Source: Flavobacterium collinsii (GTDB taxonomy: Bacteria > Bacteroidota > Bacteroidia > Flavobacteriales > Flavobacteriaceae). From it: a stretch of 64,000 bases of DNA. The position numbers and the translations under genes were made by a program. Shown here piece by piece: positions 27,501-35,818 of this stretch (its first letter is position 1; each line of letters opens with the position of its first letter). The stretch spans positions 62,001 through 126,000 of the forward strand of contig NZ_CADCST010000102.1 of NCBI RefSeq assembly GCF_902804485.1. The letters run 5' to 3'. The notes beneath the pieces are model-generated. The model was not told where the DNA came from. It was given only the letters and a program-made list of their open reading frames with translations, and did no database searches.

Positions 27501-27850
27501 CCTAGTGTTGAGTTAATGAATTTTCTCACAAGGTTAAAATTTAACATTATAACAGATAGTAACTATTGTGTTAAATAATTGAATTTACTGGATGTTTGTT
27601 CTTGTTGTTTTTAGGAATAATTCTTGTAATCCCGCTTATTTCTTAGGATTTTTCAGAAATAGCAAGTTCTTAATAATTTGTTAATAAAGTAGATCTTGTG
27701 TTGGTGAATTTTCTCACAAGGTTAAAATTTAACATTGTAGTATATACTAACAATTGTGTTAAATAATTTAATTTCCTGAAGATTTTCTCCGCCATTGCTG
27801 AGATTAATTCGGAGTAGCCCGCTTGTTGTCTGGATTGTTGTGCCGATTCC
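27478..27850. repeat. Imperfect tandem duplication, unit about 187 bp
   Basis: Unit B (27478 to about 27663) and unit A (about 27664-27850) align at an offset of 187-188 bases. Matching anchors are CTTAATAATTTGTTAATA (27481/27669), GTTAAAATTTAACATT (27533/27721) and CCCGCTT (27631/27818). Unit A spans the real 3' end of the Omp85-like gene; unit B is its diverged copy next to SusC 3. Confidence 0.85.
27536..27645 (-). pseudogene. Decayed copy of the Omp85-like gene's 3' end
   Basis: On the minus strand the end reads LFNTIVTICYNVKF-stop, against LFNTIVSIYYNVKF-stop in the intact gene. Just upstream the codon equal to Glu of NLQEI is a TAA, and farther up the frame shifts (SGITRI against SGLLRI). 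It has no start and cannot make protein. Confidence 0.8.
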
Positions 27851-29437
27851 GACTCCTGATAATTTTTGTAATTTATTAAGATTTTGATTGTTTGTTAAAT
27901 CTTGATAGATTGCAAAGTCTATAATGGAATTGATGTATAAATTGTTGGATACTTTGTACCTGTATTCGGTGAGCAACATAGAGGCGAAATTACCCTGAAG
28001 GCTGTTTTCTGCGAAACCTCTTACGGAGTTTGTTCCTCCAAATCGAAATAGTTCGTTGGTGATATAATTTTGGCTTTTTAAATAAAAAATTTGGGGATTC
28101 AAAAAGATGAAATTCTTTTTGTTAAGCTCAAAATTGTAGGACAAATTAAGGTTGGTATAGAATTGTTTGCTTGATTCTACGGTTTGAGGACTGTTGTTGG
28201 TGTTTCTTTTTCCGTACCCGATTATGAGGCTTAAGGAAGCTTTCTTGGGGAGTAACGTGTTGAGATAATCAGTTTTTTTATACTCGAGAGTAGAGGTGAT
28301 ATAAGAGTTTTTGTAGTCGCTAATTGTGGTGTTGTTTGTGTTTTGAATGTTACTGGATTCTGTAGATTGGTAGCCTAGATATAGTCGTGAATTGTAGTTT
28401 AAGAAATAACCTAAGTCGATTGCGGTTTTGGTGTTTTGAAAAGTACTGTCTTGTTTAAAAATATTTAGCTGCGCTTTTATGCCCAGTGAAGATTGAAATA
28501 TGTACGGAATTTCAATCTTTGTGTTAAAGGTTTTTTGTTGGTTTCCATCGCTTTTCCAATACAGGGAGAATTGTTCGCCGGCACGCAGTGTGTTTAATAG
28601 TGACAGATCTAAGTATCCGTTTAAGGTTGTTTTTTTGTTTTCGTCATTAGAAAATCCAATGTATCCGTCAAAAGTGTTTGCTTTTCTTTTTTCAATATAG
28701 GTATATACTTTTGTAGAGTCGTTTGTGAATAATATTTCGGGGTATTTAGTTTGGGTTATAAATTCAAACGCATTGATGTCATTGTGTAGTTGTTTTATGG
28801 TTTCTTGGTTGAACGTTTTGTTTAAGTATTTTTTGTTGAGTTGTTTTAAGTGTCCTTTTGGGAAATAATCTCGTTTTGAGTCATCTGTTTGGGTTAGAAT
28901 AATGGAATTTACAGTGCGTTTTTTTTCGGATTTAAAATTTAACGTTGCGTAAATTATCGATTTCTTTTTTTGGATGTTTTCAAGTTTTATTTTGTTAAGG
29001 GCGAAACCGGCTTTTTCTGCATCTAATGTTTTTTGATTTAGATAATTTTCCAGTTCTCTGTAAGGAATGATTAAAGTATCGTTCTTGATTTTTACATCAT
29101 AAAAAAAACTGTGATTTGCTCCTATATATATATGGACTTCTTTTGTCTTGCTTTTTAAGTCGATTATGGAGGTGAAAGTGCTGTCGTTTATTTTTTTTGT
29201 CTCGATTATATTGTGGTCCAAATATCCATTTTTGGATAGTTTTTCTGAGGTGTTTTTAACTTCTTCAAAAATTGATTTTAAATTAGGATGGTTTCTTGAA
29301 TAGTTTAACGAATCAATAATTTGAGTTTCGGTTTGATTTGTTCCTTTAATTTGTAAATGAAGGTCTTGAGCATGTGAAGAAATGCTGGCAATGAAAAATA
29401 GGAGGTGTAAAAGCGGTTTCAAAGGCAATTGTTTCAT
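27722..29437 (-). CDS. Omp85-superfamily (BamA/TamA/FhaC-like) outer-membrane protein
   Basis: A protein of 571 residues with a signal peptide (MKQLPLKPLLHLLFFIASISSHAQ). The N-terminal half has POTRA-like character (for example GYLDHNIIETKKIND and TFNQETIKQLHNDINAFEF). The C-terminal half is a beta-barrel with the loop-6 type motif FRFGGTNSVRGF (about 466-477), the hallmark of Omp85 proteins, and ends in a terminal Phe. It is shorter than BamA, so a specialised translocation or insertion role is likely but unknown. It is divergent from rpsL, and its 3' end is duplicated downstream. Confidence 0.82.
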   Translation of the reverse strand: MKQLPLKPLLHLLFFIASISSHAQDLHLQIKGTNQTETQIIDSLNYSRNHPNLKSIFEEVKNTSEKLSKNGYLDHNIIETKKINDSTFTSIIDLKSKTKEVHIYIGANHSFFYDVKIKNDTLIIPYRELENYLNQKTLDAEKAGFALNKIKLENIQKKKSIIYATLNFKSEKKRTVNSIILTQTDDSKRDYFPKGHLKQLNKKYLNKTFNQETIKQLHNDINAFEFITQTKYPEILFTNDSTKVYTYIEKRKANTFDGYIGFSNDENKKTTLNGYLDLSLLNTLRAGEQFSLYWKSDGNQQKTFNTKIEIPYIFQSSLGIKAQLNIFKQDSTFQNTKTAIDLGYFLNYNSRLYLGYQSTESSNIQNTNNTTISDYKNSYITSTLEYKKTDYLNTLLPKKASLSLIIGYGKRNTNNSPQTVESSKQFYTNLNLSYNFELNKKNFIFLNPQIFYLKSQNYITNELFRFGGTNSVRGFAENSLQGNFASMLLTEYRYKVSNNLYINSIIDFAIYQDLTNNQNLNKLQKLSGVGIGTTIQTTSGLLRINLSNGGENLQEIKLFNTIVSIYYNVKF

Positions 29438-29520
29438 TTATTAAAAGTATTGCAAATATCTATTGTTTGTTTGTAAAATCATAAGCTTAAATAATGTTAT
29501 TGAAAATTAATGGATTAACG

Positions 29521-29551
29521 TTTGTATAGTGAAAAATATTTTATACATTTG
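29521..29551 (+). promoter_or_regulatory. Promoter of the rpsL-rpsG-fusA-rpsJ operon
   Basis: TTTG (29521-29524), 19 bases, then TACATTTG (29544-29551): a full match to the Bacteroidota primary-sigma consensus. The leader before rpsL is about 50 bases and starts with a small CCCG/CGGG hairpin (29556-29570). Confidence 0.88.
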
Positions 29552-29605
29552 CAACCCCGTAAAAAGCGGGAATTTAATATACATAATAAATTTTTAGTAT
29601 TAATT

Positions 29606-29989
29606 ATGCCAACAATTCAACAATTAGTAAGAACAGGAAGAACTCAGATAACTAAGAAGAGTAAATCGGTTGCTTTAGATTCTTGTCCTCAAAGAAGAGG
29701 GGTTTGTACGCGTGTTTACACTACTACACCAAAAAAACCAAACTCTGCAATGCGTAAAGTTGCGCGTGTACGTTTGACAAATGGTAATGAGGTGAATGCT
29801 TACATCCCTGGAGAAGGACACAATTTACAAGAGCACTCGATAGTATTAGTTAGAGGTGGAAGGGTAAAAGATTTACCAGGTGTTAGATATCATATCGTTC
29901 GTGGAGCGCTTGACACGTCAGGAGTTGCAGGAAGAACGCAAAGAAGATCTAAGTACGGTGCTAAACGCCCAAAAGAAGCAAAAAAGTAA
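29606..29989 (+). CDS. rpsL: 30S ribosomal protein S12
   Basis: A decoding-centre protein of the small subunit, 127 residues. The frame opens at 29522, but that extension overlaps the promoter; the ATG at 29606 gives the standard MPTIQQLVRTGR start. TPKKPNSAMRKVARVRL is the loop where streptomycin-resistance changes occur, and its lysines are unaltered, as is the Lys of GRVKDLPG. This gene heads the operon with rpsG (24-base gap). Confidence 0.97.
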   Translation: MPTIQQLVRTGRTQITKKSKSVALDSCPQRRGVCTRVYTTTPKKPNSAMRKVARVRLTNGNEVNAYIPGEGHNLQEHSIVLVRGGRVKDLPGVRYHIVRGALDTSGVAGRTQRRSKYGAKRPKEAKK

Positions 29990-30013
29990 TTTAAAAACTT
30001 TTAAGAAAAAGAC

Positions 30014-30490
30014 ATGAGAAAAAGAGCGGCAAAGAAAAGACCACTTTTACCAGATCCGAGGTTTAATGACCAATTGGTAACACGTTTTGTGAACAACTTA
30101 ATGTGGGACGGTAAGAAATCTACAGCTTTCAAAGTATTTTATGATGCAATTGACATCATTGAGTCTAAAAAGCAAGATTCAGAAAAATCTTCATTAGAAA
30201 TTTGGAAAGATGCGTTAACAAACGTTATGCCTCACGTAGAAGTACGTAGTCGTAGAGTTGGTGGAGCTACATTCCAAATTCCAATGCAAATTAGACCAGA
30301 CAGAAAAATTTCTATGGCAATGAAGTGGTTAATACTTTATTCTAGAAGAAGAAATGAAAAATCTATGGCACAACGTTTAGCGTCAGAATGTTTAGCTGCG
30401 GCTAAAGAAGAAGGTGCTGCGGTTAAGAAAAGAATGGATACTCACAAGATGGCAGAAGCTAATAAAGCTTTCTCTCACTTTAGATTTTAA
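30014..30490 (+). CDS. rpsG: 30S ribosomal protein S7
   Basis: A head protein of the small subunit that nucleates 16S rRNA 3'-domain assembly, 158 residues. It starts MRKRAAKKRPLLPDPRF and has the family core RRVGGATFQIPM. It lies between rpsL and fusA, 10 bases before fusA, as in most bacteria. Confidence 0.97.
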   Translation: MRKRAAKKRPLLPDPRFNDQLVTRFVNNLMWDGKKSTAFKVFYDAIDIIESKKQDSEKSSLEIWKDALTNVMPHVEVRSRRVGGATFQIPMQIRPDRKISMAMKWLILYSRRRNEKSMAQRLASECLAAAKEEGAAVKKRMDTHKMAEANKAFSHFRF

Positions 30491-30500
30491 TTCGTAAGAA

Positions 30501-32657
30501 ATGGCTAGAGATTTAAAATATACAAGAAATATCGGAATTGCTGCTCACATTGATGCTGGTAAAACAACAACAACTGAGCGTATCCTTTTTTATACTGGAA
30601 AGTCACATAAAATTGGTGAAGTACACGATGGTGCTGCAACAATGGACTGGATGGCTCAAGAGCAAGAAAGAGGTATTACAATTACTTCAGCTGCAACAAC
30701 TTGTGAGTGGAATTTTCCAACTGAGCAAGGAAAACTTTTGCCTGAATCATTGCCATACCACTTTAATATTATTGATACTCCTGGACACGTTGACTTTACT
30801 GTAGAGGTAAACCGTTCTTTACGTGTACTTGATGGATTAGTTTTCTTATTTAGTGCTGTTGATGGTGTTGAGCCTCAGTCAGAAACTAACTGGAGACTTG
30901 CTGATCAGTACAGAGTTCCACGTATGGGATTTGTTAACAAAATGGACCGTCAAGGATCTAACTTCTTAGGAGTTTGTCAACAGGTTCGTGATATGTTGAA
31001 ATCAAATGCTGTTGCGATCACTTTGCCAATTGGTGAAGAAAATGATTTCAAAGGTGTTGTAGATTTAGTAAAAAACCAAGCTATCATTTGGCATGATGCG
31101 ACTCAAGGGGCAACTTTTGATATCGTTGAAATTCCTGCTGATATGGTTGCAGAGGTTAAAGAATACAGATCTATTCTTATTGAAGCGGTTGCTGATTACG
31201 ATGAAAACCTTTTAGAGAAATTCATGGAAGATGAAAACTCTATTACCGAGGAAGAAATCAACAACGCTTTAAGAGCTGCTACTATGGATATGGCTATCAT
31301 CCCGATGATCGCTGGTTCTTCTTTCAAAAACAAAGGAGTTCAATTCATGTTAGATGCAGTTTGTAAATATTTACCTTCTCCAATGGATAAGGAAGGTATC
31401 GAAGGAATTCACCCTGATGATGCTGAATTATTAGAAGAAGATCAAACTAAAATCTTACGTCGTCCGGACGTAAAAGAGCCGTTCGCTGCTTTGGCATTTA
31501 AAATTGCTACTGACCCATTCGTAGGTCGTTTAGCTTTCTTCCGTGCTTATTCTGGACGTTTAGATGCTGGTTCTTATGTTTTGAACACTCGTTCAGGAAG
31601 TAAAGAAAGAATCTCTCGTATCTACCAAATGCACGCTAACAAACAAAATCCAATCGAATATATTGAGGCTGGAGATATTGGAGCTGCTGTTGGATTTAAA
31701 GATATCAAAACTGGAGATACATTGTGTGATGAAAAACACCCAATCATTCTTGAGTCTATGAAATTCCCTGCACCGGTAATTGGTATTGCAATTGAACCTA
31801 AAACTAAAGCTGACGTTGATAAAATGGGTATGGCTTTGGCTAAATTAGCTGAAGAAGATCCAACGTTTACAGTTAGAACAGATGAGGCTTCAGGGCAAAC
31901 TATTATCTCAGGTATGGGTGAGCTTCACTTAGATATCTTAGTAGATCGTATGAAACGTGAATTTAAAGTTGAAGTGAACCAAGGTGAGCCTCAAGTTGAA
32001 TACAAAGAAGCGTTTACAAGAACTGCAACACACAGAGAGACTTACAAGAAACAATCAGGAGGTCGTGGTAAATTCGGTGATATCGTATTTACACTTGAGC
32101 CAGCTGAAGAAGTGGATGGAAAAGTTCCTGTAGGATTACAGTTTATTAATGCAGTAAAAGGTGGTAACGTTCCTAAGGAATATATCCCTTCTGTAGAAAA
32201 AGGTTTCCGTGAAGCTATGAAAACTGGTCCATTGGCAGGTTATCAAGTAGATAGTTTAAAAGTAACTTTGACGGACGGATCTTTCCATCCTGTCGATTCT
32301 GATGCACTTTCTTTTGAGTTAGCTGCTAGAATGGGTTATAGAGAAGTAGCTAAAGCTGCTGGTGCTATTATTTTGGAGCCAATCATGAAAATGGAAGTTA
32401 TTACTCCTGAAGAAAACATGGGAGATATCGTTGGTGATATCAACCGTCGTAGAGGTCAGGTAAATGACATGGGTGACAGAAACGGTGCTAAAACTATTAA
32501 AGCTGATGTGCCTTTATCAGAAATGTTTGGTTATGTAACAACATTAAGAACATTGTCTTCTGGTAGAGCAACTTCAACAATGGAGTTTTCTCACTATGCA
32601 GAAACACCTTCTAATATTTCAGAAGCTGTAATTAAAAAAGCAAAAGGTAACGCTTAA
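30501..32657 (+). CDS. fusA: Translation elongation factor G
   Basis: The ribosomal translocation GTPase, 718 residues. G1 is AHIDAGKTTTTE (about 15-26), G2 RGITITSAAT, G3 DTPGHVDF and G4 NKMDR, followed by the family's domain II-V layout (GMGELHLDI, domain IV GGRGKFGDIV, and a C-terminal GRATSTMEFSHY). The domain IV start is typical of canonical EF-G. It is cotranscribed with rpsJ, 11 bases downstream. Confidence 0.97.
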   Translation: MARDLKYTRNIGIAAHIDAGKTTTTERILFYTGKSHKIGEVHDGAATMDWMAQEQERGITITSAATTCEWNFPTEQGKLLPESLPYHFNIIDTPGHVDFTVEVNRSLRVLDGLVFLFSAVDGVEPQSETNWRLADQYRVPRMGFVNKMDRQGSNFLGVCQQVRDMLKSNAVAITLPIGEENDFKGVVDLVKNQAIIWHDATQGATFDIVEIPADMVAEVKEYRSILIEAVADYDENLLEKFMEDENSITEEEINNALRAATMDMAIIPMIAGSSFKNKGVQFMLDAVCKYLPSPMDKEGIEGIHPDDAELLEEDQTKILRRPDVKEPFAALAFKIATDPFVGRLAFFRAYSGRLDAGSYVLNTRSGSKERISRIYQMHANKQNPIEYIEAGDIGAAVGFKDIKTGDTLCDEKHPIILESMKFPAPVIGIAIEPKTKADVDKMGMALAKLAEEDPTFTVRTDEASGQTIISGMGELHLDILVDRMKREFKVEVNQGEPQVEYKEAFTRTATHRETYKKQSGGRGKFGDIVFTLEPAEEVDGKVPVGLQFINAVKGGNVPKEYIPSVEKGFREAMKTGPLAGYQVDSLKVTLTDGSFHPVDSDALSFELAARMGYREVAKAAGAIILEPIMKMEVITPEENMGDIVGDINRRRGQVNDMGDRNGAKTIKADVPLSEMFGYVTTLRTLSSGRATSTMEFSHYAETPSNISEAVIKKAKGNA

Positions 32658-32668
32658 TTCTTAAGAAA

Positions 32669-32974
32669 ATGAGTCAAAAAATCAGAATAAAACTAAAATC
32701 TTACGATCACATGTTGGTAGATAAATCTGCTGAAAAGATCGTAAAAACAGTAAAAACTACTGGAGCAGTTGTAACAGGTCCAATTCCGTTGCCAACTCAC
32801 AAAAAACTTTTCACTGTATTACGTTCTCCGCACGTTAACAAAAAAGCGAGAGAGCAATTTGAAGTAATGTCATACAAGAGATTGATTGATATTTATTCAT
32901 CTTCATCTAAAACTATCGATGCATTAATGAAACTTGAATTGCCAAGTGGAGTTGAAGTAGAGATCAAAGTATAA
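32669..32974 (+). CDS. rpsJ: 30S ribosomal protein S10 (NusE)
   Basis: A small-subunit head protein that also takes part in antitermination as NusE. It has 101 residues, with IRIKLKSYDHMLVDKS at the start and the loop GPIPLPTHKKLFTVLRSPH. It ends the first ribosomal transcription unit here: a strong terminator follows, and rplC, normally next, is 2.8 kb away. Confidence 0.97.
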   Translation: MSQKIRIKLKSYDHMLVDKSAEKIVKTVKTTGAVVTGPIPLPTHKKLFTVLRSPHVNKKAREQFEVMSYKRLIDIYSSSSKTIDALMKLELPSGVEVEIKV

Positions 32975-32996
32975 TTAGATTATATTTTATATAGGA

Positions 32997-33025
32997 AAGC
33001 GAGACATTACTGTCTCGCTTTTTTT
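32997..33025 (+). terminator. Terminator after rpsJ
   Basis: AAGCGAGACA (32997-33006) pairs with TGTCTCGCTT (33011-33020) around TTAC and runs into seven T residues. Confidence 0.92.
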
Positions 33026-33834
33026 ATGAGCAAAAGTTATTTGTTTAAAGTGGTGTTAATTGGTATCAATGTGAAAACCTGAGGATTTGTAAAATTGGAC
33101 ATGGGTATTAGTTGGTTTGAAAAGAATCAGGTTCAAAAGTTGTGGGGTGATAAAATTGGCATTCTCTTTATTGTAAAGGATTTTAAGGGTGAAAGTGGTA
33201 GTCTTTTGCAATCTTTTAAAGTTTTACTTTTTTCTAAGATTTCTTAATTGCAAAAAATAATAATAATTTACAGCTTACTCCATAAGAAAGAAGTATTTGG
33301 AATCTGTTGCTCTGAAAGAGCCTTAGCAGTAACATGGTGCGAAGTGCCATGAATAATGGTGGGTATTTTTTTAAGCCCTGAAAGGGCGAAAGCATTGTTC
33401 AAAAAGCATATATCTTATTTTATGATATTTCCTAAAGTTGGCAATTTTTAATCAAGATTTTACGTTTTATTTCTAACTGCTTATACCTCTTCATGGTAAT
33501 ATGAATCATTATCTAAATTTATAGTGTGTTGCGCTATTTTTATGCTTTTGGGTCTTCAGTCCTTTTTTTAACATTTCAAATATTTATACCGATAGAGAAT
33601 ACTAATTATAGAATCTGCTGTAATAAAATGATTTCTTAAATGAAGAGCTGAAATCGTCGATAAAAGGAATAGTCTCTATCGACTCCATAGTATTTTGTAT
33701 CGATCCGTTAATTGGTGTTTTTTAAATTGTAGGAAAAATTATATTTTTGTTTCCATCAACAGGATGCGGACCTTTGGTGTGGTATACCAGATCAAATAGT
33801 TTTTTACCTAATACTTATTATAAAACTTAATTAT
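33026..33834. other. Gene-free insert between rpsJ and the XRE regulator
   Basis: About 800 AT-rich bases with no supported coding frame. It holds a cluster of three GAA-loop hairpins (33309-33387) and a 7-bp inverted repeat GTCGATA/TATCGAC (33656-33683) that could be an operator. The rest shows nothing I recognise. Confidence 0.7.
33309..33387. repeat. Cluster of three short hairpins with GAA loops (REP-like)
   Basis: GCTCT-GAA-AGAGC (33309-33321), CATGGTGC-GAA-GTGCCATG (33333-33351, two G-U pairs) and GCCCT-GAA-AGGGC (33375-33387). The shared triloop and close spacing indicate one structured module. I recall GCCCTGAAAGGGC as a frequent intergenic repeat in Bacteroidota; this was not searched. 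Confidence 0.7.
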
Positions 33835-33842
33835 TATCTTTG
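33835..33842 (+). promoter_or_regulatory. -7 box of the XRE regulator
   Basis: TATCTTTG matches TAnnTTTG and ends 4 bases before the ATG, suggesting an almost leaderless message. A clear -33 TTTG is not seen. Confidence 0.5.
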
Positions 33843-33846
33843 AATT

Positions 33847-34260
33847 ATGAGCACACTAACAAAACCAAATCACATAGGGCGTAAGATTAGCCGTATTCGT
33901 GAACTTCGTGATATGAAGCAGGAGGCGCTGGCAATGGCATTAGGTATGAGCCAGCAGAGCGTTTCTAATATAGAGAATAGTGAAATAATAGAAGAAGAGA
34001 AACTTGCAGAAATAGCAAAAGCTCTTGGGGTGACAGTAGAGGCAATTAAGAATTTTTCAGAAGAGAATATGATCAACTATTTTAATACGTTTAATGAGGT
34101 TGTTACTAATAATCAAGGGGTCATTAATGGTAGTATAGATGATTATAGTCATCAATGCACATTTAATCCGCTTGATAAAGTGGTTGAGTTGTACGAGCGC
34201 TTGGTTCAGGCGGAAAAAGATAAAAACGAATATTTGGAAAAATTGTTTAAGGAGAGATAA
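33847..34260 (+). CDS. XRE-family helix-turn-helix regulator
   Basis: A 137-residue DNA-binding protein. Residues 11-66 form a Cro/C1-type HTH (RKISRIRELRDMKQEALA, then MSQQSVSNIENS as the recognition helix, then EEEKLAEIAKALGV). The C-terminal half (FSEENMINYFNTF…DKVVELYERLVQAEKDKNEYLEKLF) ends in a charged helix that may be a coiled coil for dimerisation. It has its own -7 box and terminator and sits alone between rpsJ and rplC. A decayed tandem copy follows. The target is unknown; self-regulation is plausible. Confidence 0.88.
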   Translation: MSTLTKPNHIGRKISRIRELRDMKQEALAMALGMSQQSVSNIENSEIIEEEKLAEIAKALGVTVEAIKNFSEENMINYFNTFNEVVTNNQGVINGSIDDYSHQCTFNPLDKVVELYERLVQAEKDKNEYLEKLFKER

Positions 34261-34285
34261 TTTTTTTAAACGGTGTAATAATTTC

Positions 34286-34328
34286 AAAAGAGACTATTTC
34301 GAATTAACGAGATGGTCTCTTTTTTTTT
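34286..34328 (+). terminator. Terminator after the XRE regulator
   Basis: AAAAGAGAC (34286-34294) pairs with GTCTCTTTT (34315-34323), with further inner pairing ATTTCG/CGAGAT, followed by T residues. The decayed copy has a degenerate version near 35238-35275. Confidence 0.85.
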
Positions 34329-34740
34329 GCTATAAATTTTCATAATAATATTATGTTTCAATAGTTGAATCCGTTGACTATTTTTTTTGCTGTTGTTTTT
34401 GAAGTCTTTGGTTAAGATGTGTTAAGGGATTTTGGGTGTTGCAAAATATAAAGATACGGAAATCGCTATTTTAATATTTTGTAACTTTTTGGTATTGATA
34501 CCGTGATCGTGGAGATTGTGTAAAAAGAGGATTTTTAATTTTATCAGTAGGGAGTAGATTGTGAATAATGATGTGAAATTTGGTTGGGGTTAGACTAAAG
34601 AAGTGAAAAGATTTTGTGTCTTTGTTTCTTTGTGATTGTGGCTCGGTATATAGTTCTTTTGTCTTTGTAGTTTGAACTTCTCGGAAAAGTAATGTCTTTA
34701 TTAAAATGTAAAAAAAAAGAAGAGGCCTGTCGTGTTGTTC
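34329..34740. other. Gene-free spacer between regulator and its decayed copy
   Basis: About 410 AT-rich bases without a supported frame. The only structure noticed is a short palindrome GGTATTGATACC at 34491-34502. Confidence 0.6.
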
Positions 34741-34793
34741 TGCGACAAATAGTTTTTTTTGCCTAATACTTCGTATGAACTTAATTGTTGTCC

Positions 34794-35232
34794 ATGAATT
34801 GGGGATAGGCTATCGGAACTAAATCATAAAGTATGAATAATTGATGGTGTTCTTTGGTCTCATGATATGTAGTAGAGGTATTGGTTTTTAATTTTAAGGA
34901 TGAGTGAGTGGATTTTTTCAGGGTAAAAAAAAAATGAGATAATTGAAGAGGAAGAGTTGCTAGAGATTAGGGAAGCTCTTGGATGACGGCATGGGTTGTT
35001 GGGGCTTTTTCTGAAGAAAATAGGAATTAACTATTTTGATGTTTTTGTGGATAATAATTTTAGTCAGTTTGGTGTGTTTGGAGGTGGTGATGAGAATAAT
35101 CAGAGTACATTCGATTTGCGAGATAAAATAGTTGAGTTTTATGAGGGTTTGGTTTGGGCTGAAAAAAAAGGTAAAAAGGAGTGTTTGAAAAAAAAAATAA
35201 AAGTGAGGAGATTTTTTTTGCAAGCTGTGTAA
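34794..35232 (+). pseudogene. Decayed tandem copy of the XRE regulator gene
   Basis: It aligns with 33847-34260 over the full length. Upstream flanks match too (CAAATAGTTTTTT…CCTAATACTT… at 34752 and 33794). Conserved pieces in the translated copy are EIIEEEELLEIREALG (intact gene: EIIEEEKLAEIAKALG), INYF, then DKIVEFYEGLVWAEKKGKKE (intact: DKVVELYERLVQAEKDKNE). The start region is eroded, the HTH part has several stops, and a TGA follows ALG through a one-base deletion that a later insertion compensates. The C-terminal half is better preserved than the DNA-binding half. Confidence 0.82.
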
Positions 35233-35275
35233 TAATTTTAAAAGGGGTCATTTCGAATAGCGAATAGGTCTTTTT

Positions 35276-35717
35276 GTTTTTGTCTCATAGGGTATAGTTT
35301 GGGGTTTTAATGTTGGGGATGGGGTGTTGTAAAGTTTTTCACAGCTTGACGTATTGATTTATTGTGAAAGGTTTGACAGAGGTTTGGAGTTGTAGAAAGA
35401 TGAAAATTTTTCTATTTTATAATGTTTCTAAATTAAAAAATAAAGCGAAAGATGTTTTCTTTTTTTTAGAGTGTTAAAATTCTTTTTTTGGATTTTATGC
35501 AGTTGCTTTGGTTTGATGTTCTACACTTTTATAGTGTTAAATTTTCTTTTATTTAGGTTGCTACCAATGATTTTAGATGATTGGATTAAGGAATTGTTAA
35601 TAAAAAAGTTTTCAGGTATTAAATTGCCTGACTTGTGTTTTTTTAATTCACAAAATGATGTGGGCGGATGCTTTGGTGCTTGAATTTTGATAATGAGCGA
35701 TTTAATTTTTATAACCG
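35276..35717. other. Gene-free stretch before the rplC promoter
   Basis: About 440 bases after the decayed regulator copy. A 70-codon frame with a GTG start (35471-35683) encodes a hydrophobic segment but lacks other support. Nothing else is recognised. Confidence 0.5.
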
Positions 35718-35749
35718 TTTGGTATATTCAATTTTAATGTCTACTTTTG
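35718..35749 (+). promoter_or_regulatory. Promoter of the rplC-led ribosomal operon
   Basis: TTTG (35718-35721), 20 bases, then TACTTTTG (35742-35749): full consensus. The leader of about 65 bases can fold: TCCCT (35753-35757) with AGGGA (35788-35792), and inner AATTT/AAATT. Confidence 0.88.
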
Positions 35750-35818
35750 CACTCCCTGTTTGGAAATTTCTGTTATTTTCAAATTGAAGGGAATTTTAGT
35801 AATTAATAATTAATATTT

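Noticed and set aside
29522..29605. N-terminal extension of S12 to an ATG at 29522
   Set aside because: It overlaps the consensus promoter box at 29544-29551, and the S12 family starts at MPTIQQL.
33656..33683. 7-bp inverted repeat as a definite operator
   Set aside because: It is too short to claim alone in AT-rich DNA; kept only as a note in the region entry.
34996..35232. Free-standing small protein from a TTG start
   Set aside because: It is the surviving C-terminal part of the decayed XRE copy, not an independent gene.
35471..35683. 70-codon frame with a GTG start before rplC
   Set aside because: It has a hydrophobic segment, but no family likeness and no promoter box at a fitting place. 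It lies in an AT-rich gap next to decayed DNA.
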